A DNA stretch of 22,157 nucleotides, taken from a virus. The position numbers and the translations under genes were made by a program. The notes under the pieces are model-generated. The model saw only the letters and a program-made list of their open reading frames with translations. It was not told where the DNA came from and made no database searches. The DNA lies in IMG/VR virus record IMGVR_UViG_3300026076_000078, positions 1-22,157 of that record. One strand, written 5' to 3'. This document shows positions 1 to 7,515 of this stretch, piece after piece. Position 1 is the first letter of the stretch. Each line of letters opens with the position of its first letter.

Positions 1-58
1 CATAGAGAATATTTCCCCGAACTGACTTCAGAAAATTGTCTAATCTAGAGAGACCCAT
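1..58 (-). CDS. Conserved marine T4-like virion structural protein, N-terminus only
   Basis: An ATG on the minus strand at 58-56 opens a frame that stays open to the window edge and gives 19 residues beginning MGLSRLDNFLKSVRG. I recognise this opening from a large structural protein of marine T4-like phages (cyanomyoviruses and relatives). In those, the residues after it contain a pectate-lyase/fibre-like beta region. That recognition is from memory, and the visible part is too short to show any domain. The start is supported by the motif itself and by a late-promoter-like CTAAATA 30 nt upstream. No clear Shine-Dalgarno sequence is visible. The 3' part of the gene lies outside the window. Confidence 0.7.
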   Translation of the reverse strand, partial: MGLSRLDNFLKSVRGNILY

Positions 59-88
59 CTTGCTCGCATTATAGTTCTTGTTATGGAT

Positions 89-95
89 TATTTAG
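89..95 (-). promoter_or_regulatory. Late-promoter-like element CTAAATA
   Basis: CTAAATA on the minus strand, with 30 nt between the element and the ATG of the structural gene at 58. It resembles the T4 late promoter TATAAATA recognised by the phage sigma-like factor gp55. The spacing matches four similar elements elsewhere in the window. Assignment is by motif and position only. Confidence 0.5.
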
Positions 96-144
96 CATCA
101 CAAAAAGGCATCTATTAAATTTCTTGCCAAACCTAACGTGAGAG

Positions 145-170
145 AAAAAATGGCAGGATTTTTTTCCCGC
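145..170 (-). terminator. Intrinsic terminator after the 72-residue gene
   Basis: On the minus strand, GCGGGA (170-165) and TCCTGC (158-153) form a 6-bp stem with one G-T wobble around a six-A loop. A run of six T (150-145) follows after CA, and a six-A run precedes the stem. It begins 11 nt past the stop of the 72-residue gene. The same palindrome read on the plus strand is also followed by six T, but its stem has an A-C mismatch, so minus-strand use is preferred. Confidence 0.65.
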
Positions 171-180
171 TTTTTTGGAA

Positions 181-399
181 TTAAAGGTCGTTTTTCCCTG
201 AGAGAGGGTCTGCGTAAACTAATCGATCATCTGGACAAGTAGCACGTACCAACTCAAGCACATTCATAAACTCCTCTACATTATCACAATTTACTTGTTT
301 GGTATCACCTTCACTAGAATAAAGATAGAAGGTTCTTCTAACAGGATCTACCACACATTTCGTGAGATACTCTTCGTCTTCCATCTTATTATTTGACAT
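181..399 (-). CDS. Small conserved hypothetical protein (72 aa) in its own sigma70-type unit
   Basis: Acidic 72-residue protein with no signal peptide or membrane segment. The central part, around KCVVDPVRRTFYLYSSEGD and then EEFMNVLELVRAT, resembles a small conserved protein of unknown function that I recall from marine T4-like phages. I do not recognise a fold or function. It lies between late structural genes but has its own consensus host-type promoter just upstream and an intrinsic terminator just downstream, so it is probably expressed early and apart from its neighbours. The start is uncertain. The first ATG lies about 2 nt after the predicted transcription start, making it nearly leaderless. 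The in-frame ATG at residue 6 (384-382) would leave a short leader and a 67-residue protein. Neither has a good Shine-Dalgarno sequence. Confidence 0.75.
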   Translation of the reverse strand: MSNNKMEDEEYLTKCVVDPVRRTFYLYSSEGDTKQVNCDNVEEFMNVLELVRATCPDDRLVYADPLSGKNDL

Positions 400-407
400 A
401 TTTAGAC

Positions 408-436
408 AGTATACACCATCCTAGAATAAATGTCAA
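408..436 (-). promoter_or_regulatory. Consensus sigma70-type promoter (TTGACA-17-TATACT)
   Basis: On the minus strand a perfect -35 hexamer TTGACA (436-431) is followed by a 17-nt spacer and a five-of-six -10 hexamer TATACT (413-408). The -35 overlaps the TGA stop of the upstream fibre-like gene (435-433). The predicted start, 7 nt past the -10, is at about 401. It would drive only the 72-residue gene. This is the pattern of a phage early promoter read by unmodified host RNA polymerase. Confidence 0.75.
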
Positions 437-1200
437 CGAGTCCAAGTATTTTGACCAGAATAAGAAGAATCATTTCCTTTAGGATCAGGATAATCTTCCC
501 ATGTCTCACCTTCATACTCTACCACTAAAGGATTTATATCCTTTCTTTCAGCATACACATGATAAAAGCAATCAATTGGCATTCCACCTTTTGATTGTAA
601 ATAAATCTTCTCATCATCCCACCTCTTTATTATAATGTCCTGATGAGCACCGATAGGTTGAAGTTGGACTGAAATACTATCTAAATGAACTAGACCTTTC
701 CAATAAGAAGGTAAGAAAATTTCTTTTCCACTTCTCAATCTACCTCGATGATAAACACCAACCTCTGCACCCTCAATACATGCATGAGCAAGACGATAAC
801 CTTCCTTTGATGGATGAGGGATGTCAAACTTTTTAGGTAGTCCATCTGCTACTGAATGTCTTGCCTCTAATCTTCCAGTGGAAATACAATCAACTGATCC
901 AGTAACATAGATATCTCCATCAACAAATACTCCCCCACGAATCCATTGTGCTGTTGGAATGGATCCAGATGTACCAAGAGACTTCTTAGGCATCTCACAA
1001 TCAGGATCATCATTAGTAAGTGACCCTACCATCATCGTAGCACCAGTATGATCAAACTCAGAAGGTTCACCAAAAACTACTGGACCTTCCGCAAACAAAG
1101 CACCATTAATTTCTTCATCACCTTCTTTAATAGCAGGAACAATCCCTACTCCTATTCGTACTGCCTTTCCACAGTTTAATGTTTCTTTTTCTATAGCCAT
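433..1200 (-). CDS. Fibre/structural protein with C-terminal chaperone-like or adhesion domain
   Basis: A 255-residue protein in two parts. Residues 1-120 are Gly- and Val-rich short beta repeats (FAEGPVVFGEP, GGVFVDGDIYVTGSVD), as in fibre shafts or collars. Residues about 122-240 form a conserved block with FDIPHP, RLAHACIEGAEVGVYHRG, LPSYWKGLV and QPIGAHQDIIIKRW. I recall this block at the ends of tail fibres of marine phages and giant viruses, where it occupies the position of an S74-like intramolecular chaperone. Whether it self-cleaves or binds a receptor is not visible. It is the last gene of the minus-strand late cluster, 8 nt after the preceding stop (AT-rich, no evident Shine-Dalgarno), and its stop overlaps the -35 of the next promoter. 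The structural role is fairly sure; the exact role is not. Confidence 0.65.
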   Translation of the reverse strand: MAIEKETLNCGKAVRIGVGIVPAIKEGDEEINGALFAEGPVVFGEPSEFDHTGATMMVGSLTNDDPDCEMPKKSLGTSGSIPTAQWIRGGVFVDGDIYVTGSVDCISTGRLEARHSVADGLPKKFDIPHPSKEGYRLAHACIEGAEVGVYHRGRLRSGKEIFLPSYWKGLVHLDSISVQLQPIGAHQDIIIKRWDDEKIYLQSKGGMPIDCFYHVYAERKDINPLVVEYEGETWEDYPDPKGNDSSYSGQNTWTR

Positions 1201-1208
1201 TTTAATTT

Positions 1209-1961
1209 TTATTGAAGTTCATTAGTGCCTGGTTTATATTGTTGAGATGGTTCTCCTCTATCTAGTGATGCAACAGTAGCAGGAGAAGCACTTTCAAGAC
1301 TGTTCTGTTGTCTTTCTCTTTGTCCTCCAAACTTAGAGGGTTTTCCAAACACAGCATCAGTGATGTTACTAATTAGAGAGGCATAAGTTGATAAAACTCC
1401 ATTAGCAGCAGTTTCAAAATCACCAGCACTACACATCTTTGTGAAGACCTGCGAACTAGTAATTAATTTTTTACACTTAAGATCGACAGTCTCTTCAATA
1501 TCCATTTTAAGATGTCCTCTAGTCTCACCTTCGCCTTTAGTAACTAACTCAATGTCAGTTGCTTCCATTCTAATTTTACCATTACTGGCTTTGATAATAA
1601 TATTACCATTCTCTGCATGAATAAGGCAAGACTCTAATGCTTCTTTTTCTTCACGATCATCAATCCAAGGATACCTTCCACAGGTTAATGACAATCTACC
1701 AGGACTAGTAGAAGTGGTAGAAGATCTTCTATTGTTATCTATTTCTAAACAAAATTGATGCTCTCCATCTTGTTTGTTTTCTAATTTAACAGCATTAGTT
1801 ACAGCACCATCCTTTGATATACCGCCAAGAAAAACACCTCCTTTCTCATTCGATCCAATACATAAAGAAGTATAATTTTTCTCAGCAGTAGCAGTTGGTG
1901 GTCCGTTTTTATTATCCCCTCCTCTACTATTTGGATTTTTATTTGTTTTAGATCCTTGCAT
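1209..1961 (-). CDS. Putative structural protein with spike-like beta repeats
   Basis: A 250-residue protein. The first 30 residues are polar and disordered (Asn, Lys, Gly). Residues about 113-186 are alternating beta strands of the type found in needle or spike beta-helices of gp5/VgrG-like proteins (LIHAENGNIIIKASNGKIRM, then DIELVTKG, LKMDIEETVDLKCKKL). The C-terminus, from about 205, is polar again. The gene starts one base after the stop of the 1847-residue gene (TAA-A-ATG), so the two are probably translationally coupled. Because the gp5 encoded nearby is short and lacks the T4 needle, this protein could supply a separate beta-helical needle or baseplate tip. That is inference. It could equally be a fibre-attachment protein. 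Confidence 0.55.
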   Translation of the reverse strand: MQGSKTNKNPNSRGGDNKNGPPTATAEKNYTSLCIGSNEKGGVFLGGISKDGAVTNAVKLENKQDGEHQFCLEIDNNRRSSTTSTSPGRLSLTCGRYPWIDDREEKEALESCLIHAENGNIIIKASNGKIRMEATDIELVTKGEGETRGHLKMDIEETVDLKCKKLITSSQVFTKMCSAGDFETAANGVLSTYASLISNITDAVFGKPSKFGGQRERQQNSLESASPATVASLDRGEPSQQYKPGTNELQ

Positions 1962-1962
1962 T

Positions 1963-4900
1963 TTATGTTAGATTATCAGGGGTACCAGGAATGTCTAGTC
2001 GTGGATTATCACTACTTATATCAGTACCCTGTCTGAGGATTGCAGAAGCAGGTGTGGTGACTTGAGCATCGATGCTTTCTTGTAGTGTATCATAAATCTG
2101 CACCAATTGACCAGCAGTTTCATAATATCCAGCATATTTAACACCATCTTTATAGAAGATAGCACCATAATATGCACGACCATCATAATATCCAGTCTGC
2201 TTCACACCTACCAGATCAGTAACTTGTAATAATTTATCACGATCCAAACCAGGATCTACAGGATCAGGAACTACCTCTACTACAGGAACTCCTCTAAATC
2301 CAGATCCTGTTGGAGAATCTATTGTTACACGAGGATAACCTGTAATTCCAACTCCAACAGTATCATCATCAATACATATTTTTTTAATTCTTCCATAAGA
2401 ATCCATCTCGCATATATGGGCTTTAGTACCACCTCCATTATTACCTATATCTACTGCATCATCAGGATTATAATTGATTCCAGGCGTATCTATAATTATT
2501 TCTTTTAACTTTATTCCAACAGGATATCCAGGACCAGTTGGTGGTTCCCAACCATTACCTGGAGATATAGGAATCACTTCATCAACCACCCCTGCTCCTC
2601 CTACTACATTAGGACAAGGTGGAGGGATAAGTATACCTGACACACCCATAGGATTTTCTGCCCAAGATTTATGTTTAGGTTTTCTACCTGCAGCCACATT
2701 TACATCCACTTTTCTAGTAATTGAAAGAGCCATTCCAGATGGATTGTTAAACCATGCTTGCTGTCCTCTATAATAATCAGCAGATAATTTTTTAAATAAA
2801 CCATCAGCAGCAATATTAGTCTTACCTAAGTTTCCAAAGGAGGGAGCAACAGCTACCACATGCTTTCCTTTAGTTACTTTTATCATCTTTGTTATACCAG
2901 TTTTCCAATTTGCTTCATCTCTTGCAGAAACTCCAGCAATTGTATCAAAATCTCCTATAATTATCTCCTTACCATCCAAATATACTGATCCATGAGCATC
3001 ATGAGCAAATAGAAATTTATAAGTATCATCTGCAGGAAAATCAACATTAGACCAAACATAATTTATTACTTGACCACTACCCCCAACTGGATAATCAGGA
3101 GCAACCCCACTCTTTTTCATAAATTGTCCATATCCTTTAAAAGCATAGCGATATAATTTAGGACCATCATAAGTAACTGCATCTTTCTGCACCTTAACTG
3201 ATGCTACAGAAGAATCTACTTTAAACTTACATATATTACCTTTAATATCATAAAATTTACCATGAGATGCCGTACATACCAAATCATCAAACGTTACCCC
3301 TCCTTGTTGTTCTGCTGGTACGTTAGGAATATCCTCTACCATTAATACACCACCATCTGTTTTTAAAGCAGCGAGTGGAGCAGGATAATTACCCATCAAT
3401 CCTTGTCCTGCATTTTTAATTTCAACAATATATTCTTTCCCAATCTCTACTCGTCTTATAATACCTTTCTTACCATCTAATTGACGCAACTGAGTTTCTT
3501 CAACAGGATCAAAAGTTTCAACCTCAGGTTCAGATAATTGTTTCACACTATTAGCAGTAAAATGTGCTCTAGTATCCCCAAAAGAATCTGCACCTGCGGT
3601 TGCACCCCCAGAAGTATCAAGATCAAAGAAATTAATTCTTCTACCTGGTATCTCTCGACTAACATTATCTAAACTACCAGCAGCATCAATGATAGGATCA
3701 GCAGCACCTGCTAATCTTTTAGTTGTTATAGGATATTCTTTACCACTTTTAAAGGTTCCTTTTTTAGTTACAGAACCTCCTCTAAAAGGCCATCCTGATA
3801 AATCTCTAGGACCATCAGTTCTTCTAAAAGATAGAGGAGTATCTTCGGTCTGAATGATGATATGACTAACAGCAATAGGTGGTGGATCAAATGATGGGAT
3901 AGGTGGATCAGATAACTGAGTAATTGAGTTAGTGCTAAAATATGCTCTTACATCTCCATCGAGATCTGGACCTGATGTTGCACCACCACTGGTATCTCGA
4001 TCAAAGAAATTTATTCGTTTATCTGGACCAGAACTGCTAGTATTATCCAAACTACCAGCAGGACCAATTACAGGATCAGGTGCTCCTGATATTGTACTAA
4101 AGGTAACTTCATATTCCCTCCCATTTATAAAGGTTCCATTTTGAATTACTACTCCTCCTCTACCAGGCCAACCATCTAATAACATTCTTGGTCCATCCGA
4201 CTTTGTAAAAGTAAGAGGAGCACCTTCAGTCCTAACAGTAATAGAAGTTACTGCATCTCCACCACCACGCTTAGGATCGTCTACATGATAACGAAACTCT
4301 AATGCTACATCTACCAAATAGTTACCAGTAACCTGCAAGAAATACTTACCACTCTTCTTCACGAACTTCATGGTGGCAGCAACAGGCACAGGATCAGGAG
4401 GAGAAGGTAGTGCTACATATCTAAAATCAAATCCAACTTCCACCAAATCATTACCCGTAACCGCCATGAAATAATCGCCACCCCTCTTTATAAATTCCAC
4501 ATTAGCATCAACTGCTGGTTTAATTTGAGGTGGTGGAGTTACTTTTCCTGCTATTAATTTTGGACCTTGTTCATAAAATAATCCTTTAATGTCTATAGAA
4601 TTAATAAGAGCTGTATTAGTCGTTACTTTAAAATCAACATCAACTGTCTTAGCAAGAGATCCCTCTCCAGCATCTACCCAGTCAGCAGCATTAAAAATCT
4701 TTTGGTCTATTAAATTCCTCTCTTCAAACAAATAATTCTCAACAACAACTTTTATCTTAGATGGTCCTTCATTTAGAAAAACCATTGTCTCATCTTTAAC
4801 CTTACCTGATCTTTTAGTTTCTAATTCTAATTTACCATCAATATAAAACTGAGAATTATCATCTGCCGAACCCTTTAACTTATAAAAACCATCGTAAGGA

Positions 4901-7506
4901 ATATCTACTGTCCATTCATTCTCAAAAGGAGTCCCACCACCTGATGTACTGTCTATATCATATGGTGGTACAGGAGACATTGCATATTTGTTAAGGAACG
5001 GTCCCCATCCATCAACATATACTGGATGCCATTGGACAGTTCCACCAGCAAATCTAGTAGTCCAGAAAGGATTAGGAGGACATCTACCTTCCTGTACTGG
5101 TTTAGGTTCTTGGGGAACAGGTGGATTGGGTGCATCAATTATCATGGCAACACCCATTGGGTTTTTATTCCAATCTAATTTCGCAACTCTTTCTTCTTTT
5201 GTAAAAACAGTTGTAATATTAATAGCCAAAGCCATAGGGTTTAATCCCTTTCCAAATCCAAATTTACCACCAGGAATTTGTTCTAATCCAGCAAAAATAT
5301 TATAAGTTCCTTCCTTTATATAATGGACTTCTCTTAATTTACCAGTGCTTCTATATCTACCCTTAACTATGGTAAATCCTTCCTTTCTAATCTCAACTTC
5401 ATCTCCTATTCTTAAATTAACATTATCATCAACTGCTATCTCAATAATATAGTTACCACTTATAGGAAAATTAACATTATTCCATCTGATTTCATGAGTT
5501 CCTGCATAAGGATTGTCAGGAAGAGTAATAGTAGTATCAAAAGGACAAATTCCATAGTCATTTATAAATCCCTGCCCACTACCAGAATTTATTCTCCATA
5601 GTTTTCTATTCGCTTTATTAATATAATCAACAGTATTAAAAATAGTCTTAAGTTTTGTAGACTCTGATGAAGTAGGTGCTTTAATTATAGTTCTTGATTC
5701 TTGTAGATTTTTGGCACTAACAAGTTTTAAAGATCCATTAGTATCTGACCCATGACTATCTAAGAAATCTATCTGACCATATTTAACACTATTAACACCA
5801 TAGGTAAGATTTTGTCTGACTAATTTAGTTGATCCACTATTACCCTCAACTATAAAAGGACCATATCCAAACTCACTACGTTTAAAAACTCCTTTAGCAG
5901 AAACCGATCCTTTAGTTTTAAAATTACCATTAGAATCTTTTTCTCTTTCCAATACTAAATCAGGACCATTTGGATTAGGAATAGTAATTTTAGTAACAGC
6001 AGTCCCTGCAGTCTTTGGATTATCATTATATTCTAAACTTAAAACCAATTCAGTTTCTTCATTACCACCAACAGCAAGATGATATCCATTACTCTTAAGA
6101 ATAAAATCTCCACCTGCTACTTGAATTTCTTGTCTAGTAGATATTTGATCTCCCTGAACTGTAATATCTTCTAATTTAGGATGATTATAAAGTTCTAATT
6201 TTAGTCTATGCTTACCCTTACCTGTTGACACTCTAAAAGTTAAAGGATTGGATAAGACACTACCAGCAGCACCACCTCTACCTATTTTAAAATCCGAAAC
6301 CGCTTCATTATCGAAAAAGAATCGAGCCTCATTATCACATTGTACTCTAAAAATATACTCCCCATCATAAGGAAATTCTACATCATCCCATTCAAATGTA
6401 TACCACCTTCCAGAAAAATCCGATCCCTTTGATTTTGACATAGGAACAGGTGATATAGCATATGAATTCATAAAATTCTCTTTATCAAACTCCCAATATG
6501 TACCAAATTTATAAGTCACATCTGACATGACAGGTTTTCCTTCTTCCTGAACCTTTTTCCATTCAGGTTGACGTTTCATATCCTGCTCAATCACAGCAAG
6601 ACTCTCACCACTCTCTCGTAAATTTTTCCAATACGCAAGACCAGATGGTTCCCCTCTTCTTCCAAATAATTTTATATAAAGATTATCAATTTCATCATTG
6701 GTTCCTGTTTTTGCACCCCATGCCCAATGATGTACTTTATAAAAAGTTTTTGTTGTTCTATTATCTCCTGTTACTTTACTGGGAGCTTCATGAGTAGTCC
6801 ACCAAGGACTTTGCACCCCTCGCAATTCCTTCATATAATTTTTAACTGTCTGCTCAAAAGGAGTCTCTTGAGGATTAATATACTTATTTGGATTCCATGC
6901 TCCTATATTTTTTCCTTCAGAAAATTCGACTCCATATCCTACAATTGGAGGAGCAAGTTCCATTACATGTGGAGGAAAATAATTCTCAAAATCTTCTTCA
7001 TCTTCATAAGTTTGATATGTAGTAACTGTTGAACCAATTCCAGCCCTAACAACTACACCTGCTGCATATCCTGTAGGATCCTCTACTGATACCTGAGGAG
7101 GATACTTATATCCGAATCCTCCTGAAACTAAATGAACTCCTAATAAAGATCCATCCTGTCCAATAACAGGATTAGCTTGAGCTCCTACACCTCCTCCTCC
7201 AGAAAAAATTATCTTAGGATCTTTATCCTCATCATCTTTAGTAAGAATATTCGCACCACCACAAGGATCGTTACCTCTAGGAAGATCATCAACAGTTAAC
7301 TTATTTACTTCATTTATATTAAGATATCGTGTCCCATCTCTATTATTAAAAATAAAAGTTGTTCCTGGATTTTTCTTAGCATATACGTTTGCATCCCATA
7401 ATCCTACCCCTGACACATATCCTGTTTCCGTAGAAATATAACCCACCTTTACATCACGTAAAGTGGGTGCTCCAAAAACATTAAATGATCCTTGACGTTC
7501 AGGCAT
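1963..7506 (-). CDS. Giant modular virion protein with four PA14-like modules (adhesin-like)
   Basis: A 1847-residue protein, the largest here. It probably sits on the outside of the baseplate or fibres and may bind surface sugars. The N-terminus (residues 15-75, with GYISTETGYV, RDGTRYLNINEVNKLT) and C-terminus (1770-1847, with TGYYDGRAYYGAIFYKDG, LQESIDAQVTTPASAI, DNPRLDIPGTPDNL) match ends I recall from marine T4-like structural proteins. Between them are a GGFGY repeat (about 124-158), a DUF4214-like segment (about 268-320), four PA14-like beta modules (about 331-437, 636-740, 813-925, 1449-1555) each with VxFPxDGxYxF and a D-[DN]-x-x-x-x-x-xDG-type strand, VTGN strands (468-495, 1003-1073), a tandem 125-residue repeat (1084-1334), paired NPMG motifs (756 and 782; 1588 and 1618) and Gly-Tyr repeats (1663-1748). 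PA14 domains often bind carbohydrate, but no calcium site can be confirmed here. CATAAATA overlaps the preceding stop only 6 nt before the ATG. Confidence 0.75.
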   Translation of the reverse strand: MPERQGSFNVFGAPTLRDVKVGYISTETGYVSGVGLWDANVYAKKNPGTTFIFNNRDGTRYLNINEVNKLTVDDLPRGNDPCGGANILTKDDEDKDPKIIFSGGGGVGAQANPVIGQDGSLLGVHLVSGGFGYKYPPQVSVEDPTGYAAGVVVRAGIGSTVTTYQTYEDEEDFENYFPPHVMELAPPIVGYGVEFSEGKNIGAWNPNKYINPQETPFEQTVKNYMKELRGVQSPWWTTHEAPSKVTGDNRTTKTFYKVHHWAWGAKTGTNDEIDNLYIKLFGRRGEPSGLAYWKNLRESGESLAVIEQDMKRQPEWKKVQEEGKPVMSDVTYKFGTYWEFDKENFMNSYAISPVPMSKSKGSDFSGRWYTFEWDDVEFPYDGEYIFRVQCDNEARFFFDNEAVSDFKIGRGGAAGSVLSNPLTFRVSTGKGKHRLKLELYNHPKLEDITVQGDQISTRQEIQVAGGDFILKSNGYHLAVGGNEETELVLSLEYNDNPKTAGTAVTKITIPNPNGPDLVLEREKDSNGNFKTKGSVSAKGVFKRSEFGYGPFIVEGNSGSTKLVRQNLTYGVNSVKYGQIDFLDSHGSDTNGSLKLVSAKNLQESRTIIKAPTSSESTKLKTIFNTVDYINKANRKLWRINSGSGQGFINDYGICPFDTTITLPDNPYAGTHEIRWNNVNFPISGNYIIEIAVDDNVNLRIGDEVEIRKEGFTIVKGRYRSTGKLREVHYIKEGTYNIFAGLEQIPGGKFGFGKGLNPMALAINITTVFTKEERVAKLDWNKNPMGVAMIIDAPNPPVPQEPKPVQEGRCPPNPFWTTRFAGGTVQWHPVYVDGWGPFLNKYAMSPVPPYDIDSTSGGGTPFENEWTVDIPYDGFYKLKGSADDNSQFYIDGKLELETKRSGKVKDETMVFLNEGPSKIKVVVENYLFEERNLIDQKIFNAADWVDAGEGSLAKTVDVDFKVTTNTALINSIDIKGLFYEQGPKLIAGKVTPPPQIKPAVDANVEFIKRGGDYFMAVTGNDLVEVGFDFRYVALPSPPDPVPVAATMKFVKKSGKYFLQVTGNYLVDVALEFRYHVDDPKRGGGDAVTSITVRTEGAPLTFTKSDGPRMLLDGWPGRGGVVIQNGTFINGREYEVTFSTISGAPDPVIGPAGSLDNTSSSGPDKRINFFDRDTSGGATSGPDLDGDVRAYFSTNSITQLSDPPIPSFDPPPIAVSHIIIQTEDTPLSFRRTDGPRDLSGWPFRGGSVTKKGTFKSGKEYPITTKRLAGAADPIIDAAGSLDNVSREIPGRRINFFDLDTSGGATAGADSFGDTRAHFTANSVKQLSEPEVETFDPVEETQLRQLDGKKGIIRRVEIGKEYIVEIKNAGQGLMGNYPAPLAALKTDGGVLMVEDIPNVPAEQQGGVTFDDLVCTASHGKFYDIKGNICKFKVDSSVASVKVQKDAVTYDGPKLYRYAFKGYGQFMKKSGVAPDYPVGGSGQVINYVWSNVDFPADDTYKFLFAHDAHGSVYLDGKEIIIGDFDTIAGVSARDEANWKTGITKMIKVTKGKHVVAVAPSFGNLGKTNIAADGLFKKLSADYYRGQQAWFNNPSGMALSITRKVDVNVAAGRKPKHKSWAENPMGVSGILIPPPCPNVVGGAGVVDEVIPISPGNGWEPPTGPGYPVGIKLKEIIIDTPGINYNPDDAVDIGNNGGGTKAHICEMDSYGRIKKICIDDDTVGVGITGYPRVTIDSPTGSGFRGVPVVEVVPDPVDPGLDRDKLLQVTDLVGVKQTGYYDGRAYYGAIFYKDGVKYAGYYETAGQLVQIYDTLQESIDAQVTTPASAILRQGTDISSDNPRLDIPGTPDNLT
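3505..4257 (-). repeat. Tandem ~125-residue repeat inside the giant structural gene
   Basis: Copy 1 (residues 1084-1208, bases 3883-4257) and copy 2 (residues 1212-1334, bases 3505-3873) align over their whole length. Shared motifs in order are DGPR, GWPxRGGxV, GTFxxGxEY, GAxDPxI, AGSLDN, RINFFDxDTSGGATxG, GDxRAxF, QLSxP and FDP. The DNA is also similar (for example GATCAAAGAAATT in both on the plus strand), so the duplication is fairly recent or kept similar by recombination. Confidence 0.85.
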
Positions 7507-7515
7507 AATTATTAT

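Noticed and set aside
171-176. The six-T run as a plus-strand terminator
   Set aside because: No plus-strand gene ends nearby and the plus-strand stem has an A-C mismatch. Minus-strand use after the 72-residue gene is more likely.
399-405. CTAAATA overlapping the start codon of the 72-residue gene as a late promoter
   Set aside because: Its position would place transcription start inside the gene, and a consensus sigma70-type promoter just upstream explains expression better.
4988-5305. A 105-codon plus-strand frame, and similar ones at 2474-2773, 3932-4144, 6727-7032, 9104-9310, 13503-13772, 14238-14525 and 16750-16980
   Set aside because: All lie opposite confident late genes, have no family signature, and show composition expected from antisense of AT-rich coding DNA.
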